Of a stretch of 64,000 bases of DNA, positions 1 to 13,586 are shown one piece after another. How positions within the stretch are numbered: position 1 is the first letter of the stretch; every line of letters starts with the position of its first letter. The stretch is from Lathyrus oleraceus (taxonomy: Eukaryota > Streptophyta > Magnoliopsida > Fabales > Fabaceae), in contig NC_066580.1 of NCBI RefSeq assembly GCF_024323335.1, positions 438,656,351 through 438,720,350 on the forward strand, written 5' to 3'. The position numbers and the translations under genes are program-made. Under the pieces are notes generated by a model. The model was given only the letters and a program-made list of their open reading frames with translations. It did not search any database and was not told the origin of the DNA.

Positions 1-693
1 TCTAAGCTAATGAGCTCTTGATCATGTTCTTCAAAACAAAATTGTAGTGTATGAAGTCAATAGGTTGTTAGCTTCCTTGATGGCAGTGACAGTCCCTATT
101 AAGATATCTCAAAATTTTGTTAGTAACAATATCAGTGGAAACTACCTTGCCAAGTGCATTCAAACGGTTTATAAGATGATTGAATCTCTTTTGATCAGCA
201 ATGGTTTCACCATGCTTCATTTGAAAGAGTTTAAACTGTTGATTTAAAGTGTTGATTCTAGCTTGATTGGCCTTATTTGTACCCTCATGGGCAACTTGTA
301 ATGAGTCCCACATAGTTTTAGCGGTTTCGCAATGAGAGACACAATAATATTCATCAACTCATAAAGCGGAGATTAGAATATTCCTTGTCCTTTAATCACA
401 ATACCACTTTTCGCATCTTCTGCATCCCATTGTGCTTCCGGCTTAGGTACAACAACATCACTCGCATTGGTCATAGTTATTTCAAATGGACCATTTTGGA
501 TGACGCTCCATACTTTTCTATTAATATAATTGATATGGATACGCATACAATCCTTCCAATAACCATAGTTCTCTCCGTCGAAACTCAACGTTTTATTATA
601 TGCCATTTTTGGTTCGGAAGCCATAATCTAATAAGTGAATTTGAAGCACAAGATAAACTGGTGCTCTGATACTACTTGTTAGAAGAAGGTAAC
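1..693 (-). pseudogene. Ty1/copia gag remnant, array copy 1
   Basis: On the minus strand, 624-373 reads as the N-terminus of a copia Gag (starts MASEPKMAYNKTLSFDGENY, with the GYWKDCMRIHI segment typical of these Gags). After a break, 313-68 continues with a UBN2-type Gag segment (MWDSLQVAHEGTNKANQARI...). The frames are disconnected by stops, and an 11-12 nt deletion near 90 removes the QPKVTAI motif that survives at 58,381-59,024. A minus-strand primer-binding site resembling initiator tRNA-Met lies at 662-673, with one mismatch from the usual complement. The copia 5' LTR is reduced to about 17 bp before an Ogre-like LTR begins at 694. No protease, integrase or RT remains. The family call is firm; the clade is not assigned. 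Confidence 0.75.
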
Positions 694-3600
694 TGTCGCT
701 ATGCAAAAAATACAAAGTCGCCATCAGTTTTTATTTATTCCAAAGGAAAGGGAAAATATCGAGAAAACCCCAAAGAATGGTCATCGCAACCACGAACAGG
801 TTCGGAAGTTGGTTATGCAAGGGGAAGGTATTATCACCCCTCATATCCATGGTACTCCATGGGAACCATCTAGGATGTTTACGCTTGAGTATGTGTCGTT
901 ATCGAAATTTTTGCTTGCCAAAGGTTTGCGGAGTGGAGATAGATTTTAAATTAGTGTGCTCGCCAAGGATAAAGGTGAGTATCTCGAACTACCAAGCCAA
1001 ACGTCTTGTGTTCAAGATACTCAGAACGAGTGTAGGAAAGCTTCATTCTCATCCCTTCTTTGCCGCTTAAGGCTCGTGACATACAATCCTAATTGTATCT
1101 TATTGTGTTTTTTAGTTTTATTTAAGAAAAGACCGCTTGACGTTGGATAAGGGTTTGCGTATTGATTATGAAAGAGTGAGTGTTCCTAATTTTAAGAGAT
1201 AGCTATCAAACAATAATAAAGAAAGCAAGTAAAAGCATATATCCGAAAAGGGGGGGGGGTACATGAAAAGTAGAAGGAAGTGCATATAGAAAAGGTCTCA
1301 TTGCCAGGTAGCCCAAGAGAAAGCCTTGTGTGTGCATTTTATCCTAAACTAGAAAGCGCATAAAAGATTACAAATTCTTCTTGATTATTGAATGCTTCTT
1401 CTGTGTTCGCGTCAAATACTTGTCCAAGGTCTTATTGTAAAGGTCCTAATAAGAAGTCCTAAACTTCATTGTCCATTCCATTCCATGCTTAGGAGTTATT
1501 GTCTTTTTGCATTTTTTAAGTCCTTTCCATTTTTAAGTCCATTTTAAGATGAAGTGAATGATGATATGGATGTACAATATGTAATATAGAAGGAAAAATT
1601 AAAAGCAAATAAAGTAAATGACAAAATTGAATGTTAGGAGTTAGGTGCAAGAATTAAAAGTTAGAAGTTAGAAGCGGAAATTAAGTATTAGGAGTTAATT
1701 GTTAGATGTTAGGTGTTAGAGATTAAGATTAATCAAAACAAATATCAAGAGGATCCATAATTGAATTCAAATATTAAAACAATTATATTATTACCAAATT
1801 AAAATCATACTACCAAAACAATTATCAAAAATCAAATTAAAATTCCAATATTAAAATCTATTATCAAATTAAAATAAAAACAAAATAATTAACAAAAAAT
1901 CAAATTCAAATTCAAATATTAAAATCTATTATCAAATTAAAATCACACTACTAAACAATTATCAAAAATAAAATAAGAACTCAAATATTAATAAAACCAA
2001 AATTCCAAGTACGATTCTACAATCAAGCATGGGCTTAAAATCAATCTTATAAGCCCAAACAGGGGGGTGCAGTAGCCAAAATTGCATTAGGCTCACTTAA
2101 GGCCCATGCGGGGGTGAGCAGGACCATAAGGGGTGTAGAGTGCAAACCAGACTTACGTTTGGGCCTAATTGAAGATGACTAAGCCCAACGCACAATTGAA
2201 AAAAGAAAAAGCCAAACGTAGGTTCCATCCTCTTTCTCCCATCACTTAGTACTCCCACAGCAGAGAGGGGGAAAATGATTCGCATCGGAAAACTTCGTCG
2301 CGCCGGATTTTGTTACCGGCGGCGGCGATTCAAAACAGCGAACAACTCGCCACATCCGTTTCCACCTCCTAACCGAAACGAAACCAAACCTCCACCTAAA
2401 CCGAAAACTAACGCGACTCCTCAACGGAACGAAAAGGAAGCTGACTCACACAATGGAATGAATTGGGATTCGATTCATCACATCAGCAACACAAACAGAT
2501 GAAAGCCTACCGAAGATGGCAATGACGAAATGAGGCTCAAGTAACTCAGACTATTCTTTGATCTCCTTCATGTCCGTTCAAATGCTCTTCTACTCCTTCT
2601 TCGATCTTTTTCCATCGTATGCGTTGAATTGTGAATGGTTGGAACATTGAGGATGAAATTATACTCAATTCCGTCTTTGTTTGTTCTGCAGGATGTCCTA
2701 TGATTGTGAGGGACGAACTCGAAAGCGTTTGGTGCCGAAGAAAAATGGAATTGGTATTTTTGCAGAATTGTTTTTTTTTTTTTAAAAAGGGATCTGAACC
2801 TCTCTATTAATTCGTGTATTTATAGGCGTCACGTATAGGATTGGAATGAATTGAGCTTGGAAATGAGTTCAATTGCATTTGTCGTTTTGATTGTTTTCCC
2901 GCTGCATTTTGATTGTTGCACCTGCATTTCCTTTTTGGATTTCTTGCATTGCATTTGGAGTTGTTGCTGTCGTTTTGATACTGTAAGTTTCACTTGCGTT
3001 TTGTTGCTCAGTACTTATGTGTTAAAGTTGCCGTTCATTCTTAAAAAAATAGCTTGCATTCCGATTTTTGTTTTGGTTATTTGCAATTCATGTTGTCGCA
3101 ATTTGGCTTGTGTTTGTCGTCGTTTACATTTCGAATTATAGCTCAGCTTGATGTCATTTGGATGTGTAGCAAATGCGTTTTGTTAGCTTGGTTGATGTTG
3201 TTTACGGTTTCTATTGCAGTGTTGTTTTCATTCCCTTTTCCACCATTTCCGTGCTACAATTTGGATTACCGTTTGAATTTGCGGTTGTCGTTTGCGCTTT
3301 GGTGTTGCAATGTCTCACCTACTTTATGCTATGCTACTGTTATTGTACTCCCTTTTCACTTTTTTGTCATACATGGATGTGAATTGGGCTTAAACAAAAA
3401 GGTGGATGGGCTTGGAAATGATTTTAAATTGATAATGGTTTTGGTTTTCCTATGTAGTGGATAATGAAAAGTGATTTTTGGGTGATGATAAAATGAAAAG
3501 TGGGTTTTGGGTAATGATAATGAAAAATGAAAAGTGGATAATGTAAAATGGATATGAAAAAATGGTTATTCAAATTGGATTATGGTTTTGGTTAATGAAT

Positions 3601-4235
3601 GGATTTGTTTTGATTAAATGGATATGGGTTAAACCAAATGGGTTAAAATGGGATTAATTTGAATTAACATGGTCCATCACAAAAAAGAAAGAAAATTGAA
3701 ATGATTGAAATTCTAACGATAAATCGAAACCGAACTTGATTTTCAAAATGACGCAATGACCTCTAAAATTAATCAGAAACTCAAAGATCAATTCTATTTG
3801 AAAATCAACCTTGCGTTAAAAATCAAATTGAACTTTAAAAATAATGCAACTCCTAGAATTAATTTGAAAAAAGATGAAATGATTTTTAAAACCAAATTTA
3901 AATTCCACTAATCAAATTCAACCTCAAAACTCAATTTAAACTTCGAACATTAATCGGAAGTAAAAATCAAATTGAGGCTAAAACCAACTCGAAAAAACAT
4001 TATGACATAATGCTGACTGTAATGATAACATGCAATGAACCGATGAATCCAACTAACACGACTTGCAAATCAGATTGAACCATGGTTGAGTGAAATGAAT
4101 GGATAAATGTATCAATCCACCAAGAAACATGTAACCAGGAACCAAATGGCGGACCAAGAATGGTCATGGATCAAGAATCAAATGAGGTGTAAAACCACAG
4201 GGCCACCTGATTAACAAAATACGTGGAAAACCCTG

Positions 4236-4495
4236 TGAAGGAGAATTGCGGTCCAAAACGCAGCGGAAATTAAAATTTTCTCCTTTAGAGATCCTTACGA
4301 ATGGTCATGATCAGTGATAGAATATTTACCTCTTGTGACGATTGAAACCTTTGGTGCAGATCTCTTATGACGATCAAAACCTTTGATGCAGATCCACGGA
4401 GCGATCACGAACGTTGAACGATGACAACGTCTCTACTCAGTCCACACGAACGGATTCCTTCAATCTCAGTGCTAGCTGGTACGAATGAAGGTTTT

Positions 4496-4572
<77 letters not shown>

Positions 4573-5676
4573 CAAAAATAATGCACCCGCCACTTTATGC
4601 TTCTGCACAAGGGTTCTATTTATAGAACCACTTGTGTGGGCTTCAAGCTAAAAAGCCCACTTAAGTGTATTTTGGCCCATATCTTATAATATGCCCAAAA
4701 TCACTTAAGCCCATGGTACCTTACCATATTTCGTATTCTACTCAAGTACACCGTACCTTACGATGTTCTATAATTCACTTAAGGGCACCGTACCTTACGG
4801 TATTCCTTAGTTACTCTATCTCTCATCAATCCGTCCTTTGTGTGTGACCCTGTAGGTTTTCGTGACGTTGGCAATTATATTAAATCATGCATTTAACATA
4901 ATAAACAGTGAGCGGTATCTAGCAACACATCACTGCTACCCAAGACACGAAAATGTCATGTGATCTGACAAAACCTCCTGTGATAATAATTATGTGCATA
5001 ATTACCCCTTTGCCCTTATGTCTATATTGAACACAAGGTATAGATCGTGTCACCCTTGTCCAGTTCAATATTGGGCCCATAGACATTTATCCTGTTACGC
5101 AGGATGGGCAAATTCCATCTAGGACACTCATGTCCCTCAGCATGCTCTGTGGAGTTCCCATCAACTGTCTTTATGGTTATCCAGTTACGGACAACGTTGG
5201 ATCAGTAATAAAGCACTCGACTCTACATCTAGGATCCATAGTGGTTTCAGGTCGAAGAGTGGTATACACTATTATCACCATGAGAATAACTTATGACACT
5301 TTGCATAACTTTCTATATAGTATTCTCATAGCGGGTCAATCCGGTATAAATATTACTCCTAATATTCATACCTATGTTTAAGACTTGATAACTCTTTATC
5401 CATGATCCATGAGATGTGATCATCAGTCTACAAACATAATAGTCTTAATGCTTTAATGTTATCCCACTTCACACTAAAGCTCGACTACGGATACTTTAGG
5501 AATAGTGTCCTTATGTTTAATGTGTTCTCATGATTAAGTCACACTTAATACATTAAACGGACTATCTATTCCAGGGACTTTATTAATCAACCATAATAAA
5601 GAGAATTCCTTTTATTATTAATAAATAATTCGATACAAGTACCAAAAAGTATTGGCCTCTAGGGCTTACATCAACA
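4236..5676 (-). mobile_element. solo LTR, 1,441 bp, probably Ty1/copia
   Basis: It begins TGAAGGAG and ends CATCAACA, giving TG..CA termini. Exact 5 bp duplications CCCTG flank it at 4,231-4,235 and 5,677-5,681. Array copy 2 carries the uninterrupted site (AAAACCCTGATGATC near 30,030-30,045), so this is a proven insertion after the array duplicated. A minus-strand TATA-like motif CTATAAATAG at 4,616-4,625 lies about 390 bp from the LTR 3' end, so transcription would run on the minus strand. No internal domain is present, as expected after LTR-LTR recombination. The copia assignment is from general resemblance only. Confidence 0.8.
4497..4568. repeat. (TG)n(GA)n compound microsatellite
   Basis: A TG run from about 4,497 to 4,533 passes directly into a GA run to about 4,568, inside the solo LTR. 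Reading frames over it encode only VCVC/RERE runs and are not genes. Confidence 0.95.
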
Positions 5677-5987
5677 CCCTGATGATCAAGGCATGGTCAG
5701 GCCTGATCAAATGCCTTTAAATCAAGCAATTTACCAAGCAAATGAAATTGTTCACCAATGGCATACACCAAGGGATCAAGGTTTGGGTTACCTGATCCAC
5801 CTCAAACTACCGATGAGTCTTGGTATCCACCAGGTACCAGAACGAGCCATGAATTTAAGTCATATGTCTTCTTGTGTCGAACCATGCTTATTCAAATGAA
5901 ATGAATGATTATGAGGATATGCAAATGATTAGGGTTAGTGTCCTATGTGATTATTATGAAGGGTATGGTGAATTTTGGGGTATGACA

Positions 5988-7804
5988 GCTGCCTCTATTT
6001 AATCTCAGCGGACCTAAATGTACAGGTAGCAACGACATCCGGACAATCAAGGTGGGAGGGGATTAAATACTAGAATATCAGGAAATTTGCCCGCCAGGAA
6101 CAAATGGGATGAAATGATAAGATAGGTCGTAAAGAGATCCTTACTGGGATGTGGGATGAACAAGCTAGTCTTTGTGCAGGGCAGCTGCTGGGAATTTGAA
6201 TGTTATTTGGTGGACATGTATATGAGAGGTTAGATATGCATGACATATGCAGTATGATTGATGATTTCTCGTCTTTCTCTTAGCTTTTATTCTTTTTCAT
6301 TATTTTTCTTTCTCATTCTTTTTTTTTTCATCATATTTTTATTCTTTCTTTTTATCCTTTTTCATATCGCCATTTCCTCGCCTCCCCCCATCATGTCTTG
6401 GCATGTAACAGGTGATCGAGGTATTCTCGGAGGATTCTACGACGGCAAAAGAGATGAGCATTTTCAAAAGGCAAGTACCCACAGATAAGAAGTATTGAAA
6501 TGGGACCTTCTACAAAAGGCAGAGAGGTGTCTTTCTAAAGGCAAACAACTCAACTGAGAAGCGACCTTCTCTTGCAATAGACAACAACGACTCTTTAGCA
6601 AGAGAAACAAAATCTTCAACATCAGTTAAGACAAAAAGGTACAGATAGATTTCTCATATAAAAGGTGATGATACCTTCTTGGCAAAAGGTCAAGAAGAAG
6701 ATGGGAATGAGTGACAATCTTGTTGGGGATATACGATTTTCTCACACAACAGGTAGCAATGGCTCCTTTGTACCAGAAAAAGGTTTTCCAAACAAAAGTT
6801 TGAGAAGAAAGATGGTATATGCTACGCGCTTCATGATGCAATGATATGTAATGCAAGATTGTTTATGCAGAATTCGATGGTCTGGGTATGTCTGGGTTGA
6901 AAGCGATTGGGTTTTTTTGTGATAAGGCTCCCGCAGGGATCTGACTTCCCAACATTGTAGCCCCATAGATACCATGAGGATGATCTATCAAGATCTGGAC
7001 CCTCCGGAGCATCCAAGTTGGGTTTGAGTCACCGGGATAACCGCTACTCTTTGTGAGGAATCATCCGAGTTAGGGTGAAAACCAAGGGTTGGCAGAGATT
7101 GTTCGTGTATCGGGACATCTTATCCTAGAAATTATGGTTATCCTTCAGACATTTTTTTCAAGAAAAATCAAATTCATGTTTACTTTGAATACCTTATTGT
7201 TATTTTCCCCAAAATTTTCAAAGCATTGTTTATTAACAAATATATGCATCCTTGCAAACATGCAGAAAAATATAAGAATATTGAGCATATGACAACTCCA
7301 TCAAGAAAATTTACTCTTAGTGGGATCTTCGTACCGACCCTCGCAAGAAAATCTTCTTGGCGACCCACACTACGCTTACACGGCCATCTATCTTAGTTGG
7401 CCAAAGGTTCAATGTTTTGCAAAGATCCTAATGGAAATATTGATCGTTTACGCCAAAAGCTTGACGGTCGTCAACATTCTTAAAAGAATCTACTCTAAGT
7501 GAGGTTCTCGTATCGACCCTTACGAGAAAAGCTTCTCGGTGGCCCATACTACTCAACCTCTCCTATCTCAAGTTTGCACTCTAGACTTAGGTAGAGAGTC
7601 TTTCCCATAAGGTTTCTTGCAATCAAGGTAGTATCCATCAATACCAAAATATAGGAGCCACATGACAGATATCCAAAGAAATTTAAAGCAAAAGTCAATA
7701 AATAAGGCGAGTAATGCAAAAGGATAAACACCCACACATACGAGGAAGCAACCTAGACTAGGCTTGCCTTGCTTAGGGAGAAAATCCCCAGCAGAGTCGC
7801 CAGT
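5988..7804 (-). mobile_element. non-coding interior of the Ogre-like element, copy 1
   Basis: This lies between the 3' LTR start (5,987) and the PBS (7,786-7,802). It has no gag, protease, RT, RNase H or integrase in any frame, so the element is non-autonomous, of LARD type (long LTRs, short non-coding interior). The 6,470-6,800 stretch repeats short blocks built around ACAAAAGGT/CAAAAGGC. Compared with copy 2 (39,287-42,316) it lacks about 1,223 bp at 6,815, removed between two ATGG repeats, which includes the hairpin array. Confidence 0.7.
7786..7802 (-). other. primer-binding site, tRNA-Arg type
   Basis: The minus strand reads TGGCGACTCTGCTGGGG. It lies 2 bp from the LTR end at 7,805. TGGCGACT matches the complement of a plant tRNA-Arg 3' end, the primer reported for Ogre elements. 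Confidence 0.7.
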
Positions 7805-10800
7805 TGTCGCTACCCGAAAAATACAGAGTCCCCATCGGTTTTTATTTATTCCAAAGAAAAGGGAAAATATCGAGAAAACCCCAAAAGAATGGTTGTCGTA
7901 ACCATGAATAGGTTCGGAAGTCGGTTATGCAAGGGGAAAATATTATCACCCCTCACATATATGGTACTCCATGGGAACCATCTAGGATGACTACATTTGA
8001 ATGAGTGTCGTGATCTTAATGCTTACTTGCTAAAGGTTTGCGGAATGGAAATGGAGTTTTAATTAGTGTGCTCGCCAAGGATTTGGATCCTCGTGACTAC
8101 GTATGCCCACTTGTTGAAGTGAGAAATCAGAGTCCCGTAGTTAGTGGGTACAAAATGTTTGTTTGTTTCGTTGATTTTATATCTTGAAAAAGGATTTTTG
8201 AAGTGATGCCCTAAGGCTCAAACAAAAGGTTGGATGAGTTGATGTTGTTTTTATGTTTGGAAGAGAGATTATTCTTAACTTTGGATTGCACTAAAAACTA
8301 TGGATACAGGTGAGTATCTCGAACTACCAATCCAAACGTTTTGTGTTCAAAATACTCAGAGCGAGTGTAGGAAAGCTCCATTCTCATCCCTTCTCTACCA
8401 CTTAAGGCTCGTGGCATACAATCCTAGTCGTATTTTATTATGTTTTTGAATTTGATTTGAGAAAATACCGCTTGATGATGGATCAAGGGTTTGTTTATTA
8501 TTTATTTACGAAATGGTGACAATCCTGTATTCCAAGGTTAGCTAACAAGCAATAACAAGACAAAGGAAAGCGAGTAAAAAGTACACCAAAATGGGGAGAA
8601 TGATACATGAAAAATACAAGGGATTTATGCGAGAAATAAAGGGTCTCGTTGTAAGGTAGCCCAAGAGAAAGTCTTGTGTGTGCATTGTGTCCTAAGCTAA
8701 AAAATGCATAATAATATTACAAAACATGACTCCTTTTTTCTTTGAGGGTAGTACCATGAGTGCTCCCTTGTAATGAAAGATTATAAAGTCCAATATGATC
8801 CAAATTATGCTTAGGTCAATTGATTGTCCAAGGTCCAATGCAAGGGTCTTAAAAGAGTCCTCTAAGTCTACATAGTCAATATGTCCATAACTCCATGCTT
8901 AGGTCTTAATGAATATGGATCAAGTCTTTTTATGTCTTTTCCATTTTATCATGTTTTTGTTCATTTTATGTTGAATAACAAGATGAAGGTGAAGAATGAC
9001 AATGATGAATGAGTAATATGATACAAAGTAAAGTGAATGACAAGAATTAAAATGTTAGAAGATAGGTCCATAAAATGTAAATGTTAGGAATTAGAATGCG
9101 AAAACGTAAATGTTAGGAGTTAGATGCTAGATGCTAGAAGTCAATTTAAAAAGTTTAAAATTAATATGCTAAAATCAACATTTTAAAATTAATTCTAAAA
9201 ATTATGCTAAAAACAATATCTAAAATTAATATTCAAAAAAATATCTAAAAATATTGAAAATCAATTCCAAAATTAAATCTAAAATTAATATTCTAGAACA
9301 ATATCTAAAAATATTCAAAATCAATTCCAAAATTCAATCTAAAATTAATATTATAGAATTATTCTAGACTAATACCTAAATTATCTAAACTACATCCTAA
9401 TTAACATAAACTCCCTAATTAATTAACTACAAAAAAAACAAGGTAAATGGACCAAAAAAAGAAAACAGAATGTGCCTTAGAGAGTATGGATGTGCCCAAT
9501 TGGAGGGGGGTGTATCCGGCTAGTGGAGGGAGTATGAAGAGTTTGAGACTCGTTTGGGATTAATGAATGGCCCAAGGGTGATTGTTATGAAGGAACACGA
9601 TTCCCTCCCTCTTCACTTCTTCACACATGCATCGCCCAATGGAGAAAAAAGAGAGAAAAGAAACAGGTTACGCAGGACCTAGTCGCGCCGGCGACGCTTC
9701 CTCATGGTGAAGCTCCTCGTACCTTCTCCCTTTCCGTTTCACTCAACCTACCGAAATTGAAAACAAAACTCGACTTAGCACATCAAAGCTACCACGATTC
9801 GATTCTTACAGGCGACGACGAAGATAGATCCGAAGCTCAAGTATTCAACGCTTAATCTGATCCTTTATTGCTTCTTGCTTCTGTTATATATTGCTTTTGT
9901 TGTTCGATTCTTCTTCTTGTTTCTCTTCGTGATTGCTCGACTCGTGATGAATCGATGTGGTGTAGTGTTGTAAGTTGAAGGAGCTGTAGTGCGAATTTGC
10001 TTTGCTGCAATTTGTGTTTGTGGTGTGATATTGAATTTGCTTCGGTTTATAGGATTTGAAACAACAAGGTGGTGATGATGAATGCACAAGAACTCTGTTA
10101 TGCGGGTTGTGGTGGTGGTCGTGATTCTGGAAACTGGATAATAAGATTTCATTGTGAGCTTATGGATTTACATAGAATTGATGAGTGTTGAATTTGGAGG
10201 AGTTTGAAATCGCATTTTGATTTGCGATGTCGCGTTTGGTTGCACTTCATGTTGCCTTTTGGCGCCTTCATGTTGATGTTGTTTCCGTTTCATGTTGTTT
10301 CGTTCCTCCTGCACTACGTTTTGTTTAGTGAGCACCATTTTCATTTGTAATGTTGCACTAGCGTTTTTCTTCTTTTGTTTTATTTGGATGTTGACATGAA
10401 TATATGGATATGGTAATTAGAATATGAATATTAGTATTGAAATATGGACATTTGGATATGTAATATGGAATGGTTAATTGGAATGGGTTATGGATTTAAT
10501 ATGGATATGGTAAATGGATATTGGATTTGGGCCATGCTTATGGGCTTATGAATATTGAATTGCCAATGTTGATTTTGTGCTGAGTTTTTAATATAAAAAA
10601 AGGGAATGGGTCATCTCTTAATTACAACCATGGCCCGTTAGTAAAATAGAAAAATTCTAAAAATTAAATTGCATTCTAAAATTAATTCGAAATTAAAAAG
10701 ATTAATGATTTCTAAAGTTAACTCAAACTCAAATTTCAAAAATCAATTTGAACCTCCAAAAATCCATTTGAACAAAAATTAACTTGAGCAAAATTGATTT

Positions 10801-11216
10801 GAACTTTCAGAATTAATTTGAAATCAAAATCAATTTGAAATCAAAATCAATTTGAAATTAAAAGATTAATGATCTCTAAAGTTAATTTGTTAAAAAATGA
10901 TGAAATGACTTTTAAAATCAATTTGCTAAAAATGATGAAATGACTTTTAAAATCAATTTAAATTTCAAAGGTCAACTTAAACCTCCAAAAGTTAATTTGG
11001 ACATAATCAATTTGAACCTCCGGGATTAAATTGAAATTAAAATCAAATTTGAAATTAAAGTTAGTTTGGAAAAAAGATCAAAACATAATGATGAATGTAA
11101 TAACAACATGCAATGGACCGATGAATCTAAATGATGACAAGACTTGTAAATCAAATTGAACCACAATTGAAGGAAATGAATGGATGAGTGTGTCAATGAA
11201 TTACGCACTAGAAACA
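7805..11216 (-). mobile_element. Ogre-like 5' LTR, truncated, copy 1
   Basis: Starts TGTCGCTACCC on the + strand (the LTR 3' end on the minus strand) and follows the sequence of 694-4,130 at reduced identity. The expected far end (..GGGTATGACA) is missing. Homology stops at about 11,217, where a Tekay-like LTR begins. A GC-rich block at about 9,600-9,830 parallels that in the 3' LTR. Copy 2 lacks 9,514-10,230. No coding capacity is visible. Confidence 0.65.
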
Positions 11217-13586
11217 TGTAAGCCATTATCAATGGTTGTTCTAGAATGAACATACCAATTTAAAATCTCATAATAGTTTTCATAACAAATTTAAAATCAC
11301 CGACTCATGAGTCTTCTCCAAGTGCTATCACACCTAAACATAAAACAAATACGAGAGCATGCATTGTCTCTCAGAAAGTTTCAACACAAAACAAATAATT
11401 CACCCCCAGTGCTACATATCAGAGTATAACAAAATCTAACACAAATAAACTAAAAGAAATAGATCCAGGAGCTAACACTCACTCACATCAGCGTCTATAC
11501 TCTTAAGTATCTGCATGATGCCCATGTAAAGGAAACATTCAAATAGAAGGATGAAAATTCATTTCAATAATAACAACATAGAATATAAAATAGAGTACAA
11601 CATATACACAATCATGCACAACAACATATCACATTCTCACGCCCAATGTATCATCAACATCACATATAACAAAACCATTATCACACATAGTCCTATTTCA
11701 CGTATATATTTTATTCATGCTATATGACTCATGACAATGACAACGACTCACATGCACGTGGTACCAATTCAACATTTGGTTCTTCTTACAAACCTGATTC
11801 CCCCTTTGGAATCCCGAACTCCCCCTTCTGAGTTTCGGATAAGTCTTTCGTCCCACTTCGGACCTATGACTTATCTCCTTCAACATATCAACAATGAATA
11901 TATATTATGGTAATAATGAAATTAACACAACAATTATAATAATATATAGTGATCCACAATCGATCACACAATTGCAATCATGCATAACGTAATCCACCAT
12001 TTTGGACTACCACTAATATATAATACTGCAATTAACATAATAGTTATAATAATATTTAGTGATCTACAATCGATCATACCATGTGTAACATAATCCACCA
12101 TTCTACACTACCACCAATATAATCAAACACACCATCCAAATCATTCACAGCACATCAAATAATTTGTCAATACATACCTCGTCCATATTCGTCACATCAT
12201 ACACTTCTTTTCCACCTACTACCAACCTCTGATAAAATCGTTAAAAATATTTTATCTCTGAAATATAGTTATATCCATCTATTTCATCTACCCGACAATT
12301 TAAATCACATCCCAAAATGACTTACAAGTTGAAACTTATGATCAAAATCATGCACGAATGTGTTACCAAAAAGTTGTTATTTTCTGAAATTTCCAACACG
12401 ATTTTCATCTTCTCCAACCCCAAAACGGTCATGAAATCATCACCAATAATATTTTACCCCTGAAACAAAGTTATTCCTCTCTATTTCATATATTCAGCAA
12501 TTCAAACTTCATGCATAAATGATTTAGGAGTTGAAAATTATGATCAAAACCATGCACAAATGTGTTACTAAAAAGTTATTATTTTTCTGAAATTTCTAGC
12601 ACGATGTTCATCTTCTCCAACCCCAAACACGTATATAAAATTATCACCAAAAATATTTTACCTTTGAAACAAAGTTATTGTTCTCTGTTTCAGCTACCCA
12701 ACGTTTCAAATTCCGTCTCAAAATGATTTACGAGTTGAAAGTTATGATCAAAACCGTGCAGGAAGGCAATACTAAAAAGTTATTGTTTTTCTGAAATTTT
12801 GAGCACGATTTTCATCTTCTTTTACCCAAAAACATCCATGAAATTATCATCAAAAATATTTTATGTGTTTAAATTCAGTCATAAGTATACTTATATCAAT
12901 CACTACTTATATTCATATAATCATATATCTATATACTCTATCAATCACTAAAAACTTCAAACGTCATCAATGGTGAACATACATGAACACTTTAGAATAT
13001 AAGCTTCATTTAACAAATATCAACATTCATCACCAATCCAAAAATAATTAAATTTTCCTCTACCCTTCCATTCATATCCCTATTATTGAACCAAATTCTC
13101 ACCCTTACCTTGTAATTCCACAAAATTCAAGTTTTTGGCTATGACTTCTCTTCTCTATAGCTCTTCTTAGGTTTTCCTTTCTTTTCTCTTCTCTTACCTC
13201 TTTTTCTCCAATTCCAAAAGTTTCACCTCACTTCTCTCCTTATAAATAAAAAAAATCTAATTTCTATCTTTCTAATATTCAATTAAGGCAAAACTTATTA
13301 CTAACTTACCTTATTTATTTTAATTCTCCACAATTCACACTTTCCACCCCAAACTCATTATTTCCTTTTATTTTATTATTTCATTTAAATAATAACATAA
13401 AAACATTATTTTAATCAATTAAATAATTCTAAACAAATCTACTAACCTCTAATTACTCTCTACCTAAGGGTCACCCACCCTTGTTGCCCTAACACATCTC
13501 AATTATCATACAAATGATAATTAGATAGACACAAAAAAATTACAATTAATTAATGTAAATAATTTCTAGAAAAATAGAGTGTTACA
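11217..13586 (-). mobile_element. Tekay-like LTR (minus strand), copy 1
   Basis: The right end reads GAGTGTTACA (minus strand TGTAACACTC), like the TGTAACACCC of the intact Tekay element here. The left end is best placed at TGTAA (11,217), giving TGTAAC..GTTACA termini. A minus-strand TATA-like motif (TTTATAAG) lies near 13,235-13,245, as in the Tekay LTR 5' region. The flanking pentamers (AAACA, TATTA) differ, so one end may be rearranged. It contains degenerate 180-190 bp repeats at 12,235-12,870. Confidence 0.5.
12235..12870. repeat. degenerate ~185 bp tandem repeats inside a Tekay-like LTR
   Basis: About three and a half copies can be aligned. Each contains AAATATTTTA..CTGAAA, a C-rich segment, TGAAA.TTATGATCAAAA, a TTTTCTGAAATTT segment and TTCATCTTCTCC. 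Copies start near 12,240, 12,425, 12,630 and 12,830. The same array is at 46,015-46,645. Confidence 0.6.

Larger units (their letters stand above)
694..5987 (-). mobile_element. Ogre-like 3' LTR (minus strand), copy 1, interrupted by a solo LTR
   Basis: On the minus strand the LTR opens TGTCATACCCC at 5,987 and ends ..GCGACA at 694. A purine-rich tract abuts its start at 5,988-6,010. The + strand start (TGTCGCTATGC) is shared with LTR starts at 7,805, 42,318 and 59,094. Removing the nested 4,236-5,676 insertion and one TSD leaves about 3.85 kb. About 240 bp are missing after 965 relative to the other copies, between two GGAT repeats. A GC-rich block lies at about 2,260-2,460. The 75-codon frame there and those at 2,851-3,464 look like chance. 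Ogre assignment rests on the LTR terminus, LTR size and tRNA-Arg PBS. Confidence 0.75.

Noticed and set aside
2275..2502. 75-codon frame in a GC-rich block, looking like a gene start
   Set aside because: It sits inside the Ogre-like LTR, and similar GC-rich blocks at the same LTR position (about 9,600-9,830) do not keep the frame.
4421..4651. frames across the TG/GA microsatellite
   Set aside because: They encode only VC and RE runs and lie in a solo LTR.
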